Origin: Mixophyes australis
Lineage: Eukaryota > Chordata > Amphibia > Anura > Limnodynastidae
Assembly (NCBI GenBank): GCA_036250195.1
Contig: JAVHZZ010000063.1
Span: 124,001-188,000, forward strand
Length of the DNA: 64,000 nucleotides
Direction: 5' to 3'
This document shows positions 1-10,189 of this stretch, in pieces. Both the position numbers and the translations under genes were made by a program. A model generated the notes under the pieces. That model was not told where the DNA came from. It saw only the letters and a list, made by a program, of their open reading frames with translations, and searched no databases. Within the stretch, counting starts at the first letter, position 1. Each line of letters starts with the position of its first letter.

Positions 1-85
1 GTGAGTAATAAACACTTATTACAGACAAGAGTCACATATTCTCCTTGTATAAACAATGTAATCAGTCACTGTGTGTTTCCTACAG
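1..85 (+). other. Intron of zinc-finger gene 1, starting at a splice donor
   Basis: The window opens with GTGAGTAATAAA, a good splice donor, and this stretch ends with a pyrimidine-rich acceptor (TTTCCTACAG) before the exon at 86. The first 40 or so bases resemble the start of the intron at 3146 (GTGAGTAATAAA, then TATTACAG, then AGAGTCA). The previous exon therefore probably ends one base before the window. The alternative is chance resemblance, but the two introns match over more than the donor consensus. Confidence 0.55.
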
Positions 86-150
86 ATGGATCCAGTACCA
101 GAAATACCCCAGAGAGATATCTCCGTCCTCTTTATTCACAGGAGTTTCAG
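86..150 (+). CDS. Zinc-finger gene 1, linker exon (partial gene)
   Basis: This short exon has the conserved linker signature of amphibian KRAB-like C2H2 zinc-finger genes (DGSSTRNTPERYLRPLYSQE). It is entered in phase 1 after a TACAG acceptor and ends at CAG/GTAGAT in phase 0. In this family the exon joins the KRAB-A-like exon to the acidic spacer exons and has no catalytic role. The next recognisable exon, at 3034, starts with a whole codon, so the reading frame would be kept. The exon call rests on family resemblance and splice sites. Expression is not shown, and the gene may be a pseudogene because its last finger is broken. Confidence 0.6.
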
Positions 151-1300
151 GTAGATGACATTTTAGGGTTTTGCCAAATACCTAAATGCCAAAGTGATTT
201 TATTATATTATCTGTAAAAAAACAGCGTGGATCTTATACTCTCATATTCTTCTGTTTCATCTCACATTATTAAATCAGATATTATTTAATATAATATTCT
301 TAAAGGGGTCGTGTCCTGGACATACATGGAGTACAAGTATGCTTGCTACGTTCTCCATCCTAAAATTCCTGCATTTATCCTCCATTTTGAGTTTGCTGGT
401 TTATTTGGACTCTGTCTAGTCCTGGAGCTTACTTACCCCTCTTGGCATCCTCTGGGGTACTTCTCCTGATCCGCGGCTGCCGCGCTGCTCTTCGAGACCC
501 CAGCCTGGTGTGCGGAGGCTGCTATCTGAGCGGACCCGCTGCAGCCTGACTCCTTGGTGGACAGCGCTTCTGCCTCTCCGTGCTGCTGACGCTGACTGTT
601 GGTGCGGACACCCCAGGGACCCCTGCTGTGGTGAGACAGATCACCATACTTACCCATCACTGTCAGGTCGTCGGGTGCCGACACTTGCTCAGGCTCTTCC
701 CTTTACTGTGTGCGACTTGAGTACATGACAATGCTGTAGACTATACCCCTCTGCCCTGGGAGCTGGGGACGGACATTTTATGTTCCTGTCCTGTAATCTG
801 GGCTGACGTCTTGGTAGTGCCCTATTTTCCACCATAGAGAGCGGCGATTTGTCCTCATGCTGCACAGTTCTGTTGCTCCAAGTCAGCCTTCCATCCTGAG
901 ATACAGATTGGATCCCCAACAGCTGGGCCTCAGGCTCTGAGTGCATGCAGGTACCTCACACAGTGGCTGTAATTTGACTTATGCTATCTTGCCTGTTTGT
1001 GCTGTGATAACATCCTGGCACTTGACATCTAATATATATTACTCCTGTGGGACAGGCATAAGCTTATTTATTGAACCTTATTCCCATATCTGGATTATCC
1101 AGTTTGCCTTTTAGAAGTGGTGTCTATACTATCTTGACTCTGTTCTATGATCCTGCCTTGGGTACTTTCATGGTAAGACTTTCATACAAGTGTTTATCCA
1201 TGAAATACAATACTATTATTATACCCATTCCTCTATATTGGGATGTATTTTCCTCGTTATATGATCATGCTGCTCTGGCCGGATGGCTTGACCGGTTTGA
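151..1300. other. Intron sequence, mostly unassigned
   Basis: No supported gene lies here. The stretch from about 430 to 950 is GC-richer than its surroundings and gives only short overlapping frames on both strands. It may be the 5' part of the L1-like insertion whose remains follow at 1320 and 2778, but I cannot show that from the sequence. Confidence 0.3.
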
Positions 1301-1319
1301 AACTCCATTCTGTGTGCCC

Positions 1320-1862
1320 TCCCAAACTACCACTGTTCCTAATGCACCAACCTCACCTACTTACCCTGAGGTCACATTGCAGCAGCTTCTACAGCTGGCC
1401 GACCTTTCCCTTTTCAGACATGATATGCAACAAATCCAATAGTGAGTGGCTGAAGTGGAGACTCTAGAAGATGCTACAGCACCTATGAAGGGTCAAATTG
1501 ATAATTTGGAAGCTCAGATGTTGGCATGTAAGCAGACGCTTTCTTATAGTGAGGGGAGTCTCTGATGCAATAATACTCGTTTTGTGGGGTTACCTGAATA
1601 AGTGGAGGGGCCTGGTACTGAATGTTTCTTGGAGAAATGGTTAATTCAAGCTTTTGGGAAGGATTTCTTTACGGCTCAGTTCGCAGTGGAGCAAGCTCAT
1701 CGCATCCCTTCTTAGGCGGCTTCACCCGGGGCACCTCCCTGTGCCTTCATAGCCAAAATCTTACATTAGAAAGACTGATACAACTCTGCGACCATTCCCC
1801 TCTTATATTGTCTGTAGACTTTGCCATTACCAGGGGGTCAATCTTTCTGGAACCTGAACCCT
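1320..1862 (+). pseudogene. Degraded L1-like (Tx1 group?) ORF1 remnant
   Basis: Frames here keep pieces of an L1-type ORF1 RNA-binding protein. A coiled-coil-like stretch (GQIDNLEAQML) is followed by a motif resembling the RRM entry (NNTRFVGLPE), then by FLEKWLIQAFGKDFF and FAVEQAHRIPS, and then by a proline- and alanine-rich loop. Several in-frame stops interrupt it (near 1564, 1600 and 1712). It is therefore a dead copy, in the same orientation as the host gene. Family placement rests on the FVGLPE and AVE-AHR pattern, which is typical of L1/Tx1 ORF1. The exact clade is uncertain. It lies inside the intron of zinc-finger gene 1. Confidence 0.55.
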
Positions 1863-1967
1863 TTTAGTTACCTTTAATGGGCAAGGGACCTGATCTGGTT
1901 GCCTTGTGGGAAGAGTTCTTTGTGGATAATGCAGAAACAGTCCAGCCCCCTCTTGCCTTTGGCAACT

Positions 1968-2110
1968 GCCTAAGAACTGTACCCCTAAATCTCCGTACTC
2001 TCACCGGTACTGAGGGTTGCAGTTACCCCCGGCAATCGCCTAAGAACTATTTCCCTAAAATCTCTAGACTCTCACCGGTACTGTGGGTTGTAGTTACCCT
2101 TGGCTACTGC
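1968..2110. repeat. Two-copy imperfect tandem repeat, about 70 bp
   Basis: Two adjacent diverged copies each carry GCCTAAGAACT, then CCCTAAA, CTCTCACCGGTACTG and GGGTTG-AGTTACCC. The first runs from about 1968 and the second from about 2038. No coding function is apparent. The repeat lies between the L1-like ORF1 remnant and a SINE. Confidence 0.55.
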
Positions 2111-2449
2111 CTACGTTCAGTTTCATCATCTTTACCTATCACTGTAAGTTCCGTTCCTTTCCGGACAAGTACCGGTACAGAAACCATTGTGGATCAGGGG
2201 ACTTCTCTATCAACTGTTCCTTATTTATTCCAGTGGCAATGAGTGATATATCAGTCTTGACACCATCCACTCGGTGTCTCACTGGACTCGCTCCTGCACT
2301 TCCTACTCTACGGCCTCTGTAACTCTATTCCTGGGTTCTCCCCAGCCAGTGGACATCTCACAACCCTCTGTCTGCAGCCAAGTCTGTCCCAACAGTGAAC
2401 ACCGGACTTTCGGAGCAGACTCCGGGTTTTGCTGTACTGGCTGGAGGGG

Positions 2450-2777
2450 TTCCTAACAGTTAGCACTTCTGCCTCACAGCACTGGGGTCATGAGTTTGAT
2501 TCCCAACCATGACCTTATCTGTGTGGAGTTTGCATGTTCTCCCCGTGTTTGCGTGGGTTTCCGCCGGGTGCTCTGGTTTCCTCCCACACTCCATAAACAT
2601 ACTGGTAGGTTAATTGGCTGCTATTAAATTGCCCTTAGTCTCTCTTGGTCTGTGTGTGTATGTTAGGGAATTTTAGATTGTAAGCTCCAATGGGGCAGGG
2701 ACTGATGTGAGTGAGTTCTCTGTGCAGCGCTGTGGAATTAGTGGCGTTATATAAAGAAATAGATGATGATGATGATC
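2450..2777 (+). mobile_element. tRNA-derived SINE (V-SINE / DANA-like)
   Basis: The head keeps the tRNA-like segment TTAGCACTTCTGCCTCACAG and a B-box-like GAGTTTGATTCCC at 2492-2504. Next comes the conserved central block (TGTGGAGTTTGCATGTTCTC through CGTGGGTTTCC and GGTTTCCTCCCACACTCC), shared with fish and amphibian V-SINEs. The 3' end has the usual 'TTGTAAGCTCCAATGGGGCA' section and a GAT microsatellite tail at 2762-2776. The 5' end looks truncated, since most of the A-box is missing. It is non-autonomous and would have depended on a partner LINE. No clean target-site duplication was found. Confidence 0.75.
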
Positions 2778-3006
2778 AGGGGTGCCCATGAGTCCATGGG
2801 GACCCATGCCATCTGATATATACTGTATTATTGTCAGTCTTGATATTATTCTGTATGTTTTTGTATACCTGCATAAGTATTGGAAATTTACTAATCTTTG
2901 ATGTAATGTGTCACACCCGGTGATTTATATCTATCACGTTTATTCAAAAATAATTATTTTCTTTATGTTCTGTTTTGAAATACCAATAAAAAAACTTGAC
3001 TAAAAA
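2778..3006 (+). mobile_element. Probable LINE 3' tail with poly(A) signal
   Basis: This AT-rich non-coding stretch ends with AATAAA at 2985-2990 followed by A-rich sequence, as at the 3' end of an L1-type LINE. It is in the same orientation as the ORF1 remnant at 1320-1862, so both may come from one heavily deleted insertion. That link is an inference from order and strand. Confidence 0.4.
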
Positions 3007-3033
3007 ATTATCATTCTTTTGCGGGCTATTTAG

Positions 3034-3145
3034 GATGACATCCTGACTGATATTAAAATAAAAATTATAGAGGGAGAGGAAGAGACGTATGTGAGGGGTG
3101 ATCAGCAGTGTAAGGAGGAGGAAATCCCTACAGATATCGGCACAG
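3034..3145 (+). CDS. Zinc-finger gene 1, acidic spacer exon
   Basis: The exon is 112 bp, open throughout, between acceptor CTATTTAG and donor CACAG/GTGAGT. It starts in phase 0 and ends after one base of a codon. The translation has the family hallmarks LTDIKIKIIEGEEETYVRG and DQQCKEEEIPTDIGT. These are typical of the exon just before the finger exon in amphibian C2H2 zinc-finger genes. The dangling G joins the 'CA' that begins the next exon at 3386 and keeps the frame. It is a low-complexity acidic linker with no known enzymatic role. Confidence 0.75.
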
Positions 3146-3385
3146 GTGAGTAATAAAATGTATTACAGTAAAGAGTCATATATTTTGTTTATTGAGTCAT
3201 TACAAGAATTCCAATTATGACTGCATCTAAGCAATGTGCTTGATAATGCGCTTTTATAATTGTAATGAAGTGTTCGTCAATTGCAAATTGAAATTAAACA
3301 GCTGAACAACTCGCTCATAGTTTGAAAATTTTGGGTATTGTAATCTGCAGCTCAATGTCCTTCCTTACATTTATTTTACTTTCAG

Positions 3386-4065
3386 CATATGGATGTAAAC
3401 GCAAGAATATCTTGGGGGAGCAACTGATTTTATCTACAGATTTTGAAATGGAAGATAACAACATTACTCAAGATTCTACAGGAGAGAACCCAATTACCCT
3501 AAATATATATCCAATACTTTACAGTGCAGATAAATCATCTGAACTCTCTAATCATGAGGAATGTAATCCTGATAACATAGATATTGTTACACATAGTACA
3601 GCTCATACAGATGATACATTATTTCGATGTTCTGAGGGTGGGAAAAGCTGTACAGTTAAATTATCTCTTCATAAACATCAGAAAAGTCACATAGCTGAGA
3701 ACCCTTTTACATGTTCTGAGTGTGGGAAATGTTTTGCATATAAATCAAAGCTTGTCGAACATCAGAGAACTCACACAGGTGAGAAACCATTCCAATGTTC
3801 TGAGTGTGGGAAATGTTTTGTATATAAATCAAATCTTGTTGAACATCGGAGATCTCACACAGATGAGACACAATTTCCATGTTCTGAGTGTGAGAAATGT
3901 TTTGTACAGAAATCAAAACTTATTAGACATCAGAGAACTCACACAGGTGAGAAACCGTTTCCATGTTCTGAATGTGGGAAATGTTTTACACAGAAATCAA
4001 TTAATATTGTAAAAACAGTTGATTTTATTAATGTAAATTCAACTAAGCATAATATATTTACATAG
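3386..4065 (+). CDS. Zinc-finger gene 1, terminal C2H2 finger exon (possibly a pseudogene)
   Basis: The exon follows the acceptor TTTACTTTCAG and is open to a TAG at 4063-4065. A linker region (EQLILSTDFEMEDNNITQDS) precedes the fingers. Finger 1 (from about 3625) is degenerate: the second zinc cysteine is glycine (CSEGGK). Fingers 2, 3 and 4 are complete C2H2 units (CSECGKCF or CSECEKCF, then H-x3-H), joined by TGEKP-type linkers; the linker after finger 3 is changed (TDETQ). Finger 5 keeps both cysteines but breaks off after FTQKS, before its histidines, and reads into non-finger sequence. That sequence matches the 3' flank of the paralogue at about 15125-15170, so a deletion probably fused finger 5 to the 3' UTR. 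The family binds DNA in the nucleus. With three whole fingers and a broken last one, this copy could be a short functional protein or a relic. It has no exact named orthologue that I can give. Confidence 0.75.
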
Positions 4066-4849
4066 TTTATACACAAAATGTGATCACTCATGTGTGGAAC
4101 TATTTTATCTACCAGATATGGTCCACGCTGTACACAGTTAAAACAAGATTACCTTGATATATTGGGTACTGAGTAATATATAATTCTGGCAATGGGTTGG
4201 AGATATAATGTGGGATCTGAGACACTGTTACAGTATGTTTGTTCATACTCTCTAATTGAAGGTGTGAGTTCATATAATAATCCTGTAATCTGTAATACTT
4301 TGCCATTGGGGATTGATTATGAAGCTTGAAAAATGTGTCCCACGGTCTAAATGCAATATTGTGATGTCATTTTTGTACAAAAGCTCTCATTTATATGGTA
4401 TGCCCATGGCTAAGTGGGTCAAGATGTGTCTACAGGGGTGCAAAACTTTGCTCCATCTTATGGGGATCTGAAATATAAAAGTTCAGTAGTATAGACTCTT
4501 TTCATTTCACCTTTGCAATAAGACTTGTTCAAAGTGATCCCGTTATAGTAAGTCAGACTAGTGCAGGGATTGTTCTACAAGCCTGGTCAGTGATGGGCTC
4601 CATTTGTCACAGTGTCTCCCAGCCTCTGGCACTGCACAAGTGAAAATTTTTAATGAGTGATGTGCCAGGGTTAATAATGGTACAGTGAGCCCCCGCAGCC
4701 ACATAACACTACCCAACCCCCTGTATCATGCAGATTCACTTCCTCTATACAGAAAATAACTAAGCAGAAGATAATCAGCCATCTTGTGCCTGCCTAGTGA
4801 AGCCACTGACAGTACACATACCAGAGACAGCTTCTTACATTCTATAAAT
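4066..4849. other. 3' flank and intergenic DNA, nothing recognised
   Basis: The sequence is AT-rich near the zinc-finger stop, then mixed. The only reading frames are short and have no family resemblance. No mobile-element terminus or RNA gene was recognised. Confidence 0.4.
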
Positions 4850-5959
4850 TCTAATTTCTCTTCCCTGCCATTGGGGGACACTGCGAGACATTGGGTATAG
4901 TAGTGGGCTCAGGAGTTCTTATCACTTTAACTGTTAAATCTTTGGACTCCTCCCCTGCTATGCACCTCCTCTCCAGAGAGATCCTTAGTTTTTTTAAGTG
5001 ACTTAGAGTTTGGTCACTGGAGTATAGGCTCCTGCCTATACTTTGTCTAGCAGTAGGATTACATGTTTTTATTTTTTATTCTATTCAGGTGCAGCGCGGG
5101 ATCCCAGGCAAGACCCAGCAGAGTGAGTAGGACTCAGCTCTGCTCACTCTGGATCCCAGCGCAGGTAAATGAAGCCTAGCGCTCATTTCTACCAGCACCT
5201 CTGCCTGCATTTATTCTAAGGGGCCATTAGTTAGGTTTATTGGTCTAAGTGGAAGGTGAAAATATTCAGAAGGGACACAGAACGGTGTTTTAGTGCAACT
5301 TGTATGTGTCTAGCAGCGGCAGGGGAGTGAAGCTGTATCAGCCTCTCCCCCCCCCCCCTGCCGCGATCCTCTTGCCGACAGGTCCCCGCTCTCCCTAGAC
5401 AGAACGAGCATATTGGGGGACAGAATCAGCGCTCACACTCGGGAGAGGTGAGTCGGCTGCAGTTAGGAGCGCGCTGAGCTGGGCATAAAATCTGAATAGC
5501 GCGCCATTAGACTCTCCTAGGCGGCCATTGGAGGATGGGGCCAGTGAGTTTTGTTTTACAGAGGCAGAGCCAGGAAGGGGAGGAGTGTTATTGCAGCTTC
5601 CTGGATCTGGTCTTCCCGCGCGGTGAACGGCGGGGGTGAAGAGAAGGTCACTGCTGAAAGCGTGCAGCTCTGTAGATTCCTCTGCTCTGCCTCTCCTCCG
5701 GTGATATCCTTATATGCCCTAATTGCTACAGGCTTGTATGATTAGAGGAGCATTTGGGGAGTGTATATATGGTGTTATATGGTCTTGTGAGTTATTTCAT
5801 GTAAAAGGAATTTTCACAGACAGGGACCCATGTACTATAACGGTCTTTTGTATTATTTGGAGTGTTGCTCTTTCAGAGACTTTCTAGCACAGGACTCTCC
5901 TATTTTGTCGTCTTAAATTGTCTGTATTTCTTTTAATAATTATTTTAAGAAGCAGAACA
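4850..5959 (+). mobile_element. DIRS retrotransposon, 5' terminal region and leader
   Basis: Non-coding DNA lies upstream of the DIRS GAG start. It begins near a segment like the terminal repeats of vertebrate DIRS elements (CATTGGGGGACACTGCGAGA, then GGGTATAGTAGTGGG). It includes a poly(C) run at about 5347-5358 and a GC-rich leader. The 5' boundary is approximate. The matching inverted copy expected at the 3' end was not found downstream, consistent with 3' truncation. Confidence 0.5.
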
Positions 5960-7375
5960 ATGGCGGAGAAGGGGACAGCTAAAGGCAAGGGTACTTCTGT
6001 GCCTGCTGCAGTATATTATGCCTGTTCAAAATGTAACACAAAACTTTCTGTTGGCCACACAGACCGAAACGCCCTTTGCGCAGCTTGTACTGCGGACGTT
6101 CAGAGGCGAAACAACCCAGCCTAGGAGGGATCCTCTGCAATGGTGGAACCACCCTGGATGAGGTCTTTTTCTTCGGCTATGGAGAAAATGACGGCTGTGA
6201 TGCTGCGGGCAATAGAGGTACGTGACAACACTACCCCACTTACACTTGCAGGCAGCCAGTCTGACGAGAATGCCACATCACAGGCAGGGTCTACCCACGG
6301 GGAAGATAGGCTAGTATCTATTTCCCAGAGGGGTAAGAGAGCCATTACTGATGCAGATCTGGAAATAGATCAGCTTTCTGATCGCTCCTCAGCCGAAGAA
6401 GGTGAGGTAGATATCGACCCAGAAGGGGAGGCTATCTATGATTCTGACTCTGGCTCCACGAGTGTGGACAGTCTTATTTGGGGAATCAGACATGCCTTAG
6501 GGTTAACTGATCCGGAGCCCGTAGCGCCTAAGGATATATCCTTATTTAAAAGACCTAAGGCACAGTTAGCAATTTCCCGCATTCTCCAGAAATGTTGGAG
6601 ATTATTTCTGAAGCTTGGCACAAGCCAAATAAGCAGTTTATGATGCCGGGAAAGTAAGTCTCTTTATCCTCTGCCTCCTGAGGACACAGTAAAATAGGAG
6701 ACTTTGCCTAGGGTGGACACACCGGTAGCCCGGTTAGCTTCATCTTCAGCTATCCTGGTCCAAGAGCGGATAACCCTTAAGGATTACACTGATAAGAAGT
6801 GTGATCTGGCTCTTCGCTCAGCTTATACCGCTGTGGGAAGTTTGTTTAGGCCTAATATGGCTATAGCATGGGCCAACAAGGCTGTACAGTTATGGATGGA
6901 GGCTTTGATTAAGGGCCTTAGAGATAACACTCCGCGTACAGAGCTAGTAGATCTAGCAGAACATGTACTAGAAACTTCGGAGTACGTAGGGAACGCTGCC
7001 ATGGATGCAGTTTCGGTAAATGCCAAGGGCTCGGCTCTTACTGTAGCAGCTCGTCGTCTATGGTTACGGACGTGGTCGGTGGACGCAGACTCTAAGAAAG
7101 CTTTAGAGAATTTACCCTTTGATGGACAAACTCTATTCGGTGCAGAGCTCGAAAGGGTTATTCAGGAGACCACGGGAGGTAAGAGTACTGCTCTACCCAC
7201 GGTTTCAAACAGGCCCCGTCAGGGTAGATTTCGTTCCTTTCGGAGCTTTTCCCGAGGGGGTGCCTTTAATAGAGGGTATTCCTCAGCGTCTAGATCATCG
7301 GCCATTAGAGGCAGAGGAGCTAGAGGTACAGCAAGGAGAGGTTCTGCTCGTCCAGCAGACAAGCCCTCCACGTGA
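5960..7375 (+). pseudogene. DIRS GAG-like protein, disrupted
   Basis: ATG at 5960 starts a lysine-rich N-terminus with a possible zinc-binding site (CSKCNTKL, later CAAC). The frame has an in-frame TAG at 6122-6124 and continues as an acidic region (SAEEGEVDIDPEGEA). It appears to slip out of frame near 6580 and return near 6700; a short out-of-frame piece (PEMLEIISEAWHKPNKQFM) bridges it. The C-terminal part holds the DIRS GAG core (ALRSAYTAVGSLFRPNMA, TARR-like VAARRLWLRTWS) and an Arg/Gly-rich tail (about 7200-7350) that probably binds RNA. Order and content match the capsid-like ORF of DIRS elements. The stops and shifts mean it is no longer functional. Confidence 0.75.
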
Positions 7376-7376
7376 C

Positions 7377-8136
7377 ATAGTTCTTCAGGGGGAGCATCAG
7401 GTGGGGGCACGTCTTCTTCAATTCAGGGATCGGTGGTGGAAATCCACGACAGATCTCTGGGTTCAAGGAGTTGTGTCCCGGGGCTACGTCATAGATCTAG
7501 CCCACTCCTCTCCCCTCTTGCCCCCGCAGACGTGTAGCACTTTAGGAAGCCATACAAAAGCTCCTTTCTGCTCAAGTAATAGTTCAGGTCCCTCCTCTAG
7601 AAAGGGGGCGAGGTTTTTACTCAAACCTCTTCCTGGTGCCAAAACCAGACGCATCCTTCCGGCCCATCCTGAATCTTCGGTCTCTGAACAAGCAGCTGAA
7701 GATTCAAAGATTTCGCATGGAATCCCTTCGCTCTGTGATAGCAGGGATAGAAAAAGGGGAGTTTTTGGCATCATTAGACATCAAGGTTGCTTACCTACAT
7801 GTACCGATCTGGGAAGGACACCAGAGTCTCCCTCGGTTCGCAGTAGGAAAGGCGCACTTTCAGTTCAGGGCACTCCCCTTCGGCCTGGCTACCGCTCCCA
7901 GAGTCTTTACCAAGATCATGGCAGTCATGGCCAGTCTATTGCGCCAGAAGGGCATAACAATTGTCCCTTACCTAGACGACCTTCTGTTGAAGGCACCGTC
8001 TGCGGTCCTTTTATCCCAACAGATTCAGACTGTTATGCAGTTTCTTCAGAGTCACGGTTGGGTGTTGAATTTACCCAAGTCATCGCTGGTGCCAACTCAG
8101 CAGATGCGATTCTTGGGTCTGCTTTTCGATACTTAG
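7377..8136 (+). pseudogene. DIRS reverse transcriptase domain, disrupted
   Basis: The domain begins as VGARLLQFRDRWWK in one frame, shifts, and has an in-frame stop near 7541. From about 7580 it runs open: SNLFLVPKPDASFRPILNLR (fingers), then SLDIKVAYLHVPI (motif A with its catalytic Asp), FRALPFGLATAPRVF (motif B) and PYLDDLLLKA (motif C, Asp pair at 7969-7980), then a primer-grip-like FLGLLFDT before the stop. Motif A reads K-V where DIRS copies usually have K-D; the catalytic Asp is kept. The enzyme would copy the element's RNA into DNA. This copy is broken by the early shift and stop. Confidence 0.85.
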
Positions 8137-8945
8137 TCTCTGAGAGTTTATCTCCCAGCAGAAAAAGTCTTAGCTTTGCAGTCAAAGACCAGAGCCTTGC
8201 TGAGGAAGAGGAGTGTCTCTGTTCTCAGTTGCATGAAGCTCCTGGGGACGATGGTCTCGGTATTTGAGGCAGTTCCGTTTGCTCAATTTCACTCAAGTCC
8301 ACTTCAGGGGGAGATCCTGCGGAAGTGGTCAGGGTCCCAGATGAATATGGACAAACAGATGGTTTGTCTGTCCACAGCCACAAGGCTATCTCTGGTCTGG
8401 TGGACGTCCCAATCCAACTTGGAGAGAGGCCAATCCTTACAGGTATGGTCTTGGACTCTAGTCACAACAGACGCCAGTCTGTTGGGATGGGGGGAGTAAC
8501 AGGAACCCTGAGGCTTCAGGGTCTCTGGTCCCCTCAGGAATCACGTCTTCCAATAAATATTCTGGAGCTCAGAGCAATGTACAATACTCTGATAGGTGCA
8601 CAGGAATTTCTAAGAGGAAAACCTCTTCAGATTCAGTCCGACAACGCCACCATGGTAGCGTACATAAATCATCAGGGGGGCACTCGCAGCGTGGCTGCTA
8701 TGCGAGAGGCCAAACGCATACTAGCGTGGGCAGAACATCAGGTCCCCAGGATTTCAGCCATTCACATTCTGGGGGTGAAGAATTGGGAAGCAGACTTCCT
8801 CAGCAGACACACCCTTCATCCCGGGGAATGGGCTCTAAACAGTCAGGTATTCTCCCTACTGGTGGAGCATTGGGGCTGTCCGGAGATAGACCTGATGGCG
8901 TCCAGTCTGAACCATCAGGTGCCGCGCTACGGTGCAAGAGCATGA
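8137..8945 (+). pseudogene. DIRS RNase H domain, frameshifted
   Basis: This continues the RT polyprotein. The connecting segment (SCMKLLGTMVSVFEAVPFA) leads to RNase H motifs: TTDASLLGWG (first Asp) in one frame ending at 8499, then after a frameshift INILELRAMYN (Glu), IQSDNATMVAYIN (second Asp) and NWEADFLSRH (last Asp). It closes with HWGCPEIDLMASSLNHQVP, which normally follows RNase H in DIRS elements. All four acidic positions are visible, so the domain was lost by the frameshift near 8490-8500, not by erosion of its active site. Confidence 0.85.
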
Positions 8946-9242
8946 GACCCAGCGGCAGAAATAGTAGATGCCATGTCAGCTCCTTGACAGTACCGGATGG
9001 TGTACATTTTCCCGCCCATCCCAATGATTGCGTGGGTGCTAAAGAAGGTGAAGAGGGAGAAAGTTCCCGCAATTTTCATAGCTCCATTCTGGCCACGCAG
9101 AGCGTGGTTCTCAGATCTGCTGTTGTTAGCAGGAGGTCCTCCATTTCGGCTTCCCATGCAGGCAGATCTTCTGGTTCAAGGTCCATTCCTTTACCAAGGT
9201 TTGAATCAGCTGGCTTTGACGGCCTGGCTATTGAAACCCTAA
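8946..9242 (+). pseudogene. DIRS segment after RNase H, methyltransferase-like region
   Basis: The frame from 8997 encodes VYIFPPIPMIAWVLKKVK, IFIAPFWPRRAWFSDLLLL and a hydrophobic C-terminus. It stops at 9240-9242, inside the beginning of the recombinase frame. DIRS elements usually carry a Dam-like methyltransferase region here, and the PPIP pattern fits that. I cannot point to a complete catalytic motif, so the activity is an inference from position. Confidence 0.5.
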
Positions 9243-10173
9243 TACTTAAGGCTAAAGGTTTCTCTCAAGAGGTAACAAACACCATGATTAAGGCCAGGAA
9301 GCCTGCGTCGTCTTCCATTTATTATAGAGTGTGGAAGACGTATATTGTGTGCTGTGAGTCTAGGGGTTTTCACGCCCTCTCTGTCTATTTTCAGAAAAAG
9401 ATTGCTGAATATGCAGATATCAGGACTTTCTTGCAGGGTGTGTTGCGTATACAACCTCCTTTTTGTCATCCTGTTGAGCCCTGGAACCTCAATGTGGTTC
9501 TTCGGGCTCTTTCTAAACATCCGTTTGAGCCTTTACAGTCTGTTGACTTACGGTATCTTATGTGGAAGACAGTGTTTTTGTTGGCCATAGCTTCAGCACG
9601 AAGAGTGTCTGAGCTTGGGGCACTTCGCTGTGACCCTCCTTTTCTTATTTTTCACGCAGACAGGGCAGTCCTTCGGACCAAGCCGTCTTTTGTTCCTAAA
9701 GTGGTTTCTAGATTCCACCTAAATCAGGAAATTGTTGTCCCGGCTTTTAAGGCAAAGAGGGACTCTTCAGAAGGGTCTATGCAGTACTTGGATGTGGTGC
9801 GAGCTCTACAAATTTATGTAGATTGTACAGCGCAGGTTAGAAAGACCAGAGATCTTTTCGTTTCACCAATAAAAGAGGCTGGCCTGCTTCAAAGCAGTCA
9901 ATTGCTCGGTGGATTACGTCCACGATTCGTGAGGCTTATGTTTTAGCTTCTCTAGCCGTTCCGCAGACTTTAAGGGCACATTCTACTAGGGCAGTGGGTG
10001 CCTCCTGGGCGGCTAGGCACGGCGCGTCGGCAGAACAGTTGTGTAGAGCAGCGACTTGGTCTTCCGTCCACACATTCACAAGATTTTATAGACTTCAGGG
10101 TTTTGCATCGGCTGATGCAAGCTTTGGTCGCAGGATTATGCGTGCAGCTGGTCCAGAGCATTCTCACCCTTGA
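9200..10173 (+). pseudogene. DIRS tyrosine recombinase, one frameshift
   Basis: The N-terminal SAM-like part (IYYRVWKTYIVCCESRG) and core run open to about 9880. An indel then moves the frame, and the C-terminus continues as ARWITSTIREAYVLASLAVP to a TGA at 10171-10173. The catalytic residues of a tyrosine recombinase can be placed: Arg in ASARRVSELGAL (about 9592), His-x-x-Arg in RAHSTRAVGASW (about 9973-9990), and the nucleophile Tyr in FTRFYRL (about 10080-10092). The enzyme would integrate circular DIRS DNA without an integrase. The full residue set with a single shift suggests fairly recent decay. Confidence 0.85.
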
Positions 10174-10189
10174 GGGAGAATGAAATCTA

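Noticed and set aside
433..946. Short overlapping frames in the GC-rich stretch of the intron
   Set aside because: Opposite-strand overlaps without recognisable motifs, best explained by base composition.
2450..2510. tRNA gene
   Set aside because: The B-box-like match is the head of a SINE. It lacks a foldable cloverleaf and continues into the V-SINE body.
3707..4012. Frames overlapping the finger exon of gene 1 on both strands
   Set aside because: They are shadows of the periodic zinc-finger coding sequence.
7119..8267. Long 382-codon frame across the DIRS GAG-RT region
   Set aside because: Only its middle part (about 7395-7500) is genuine RT N-terminus. The rest is an out-of-phase shadow of GAG and RT.
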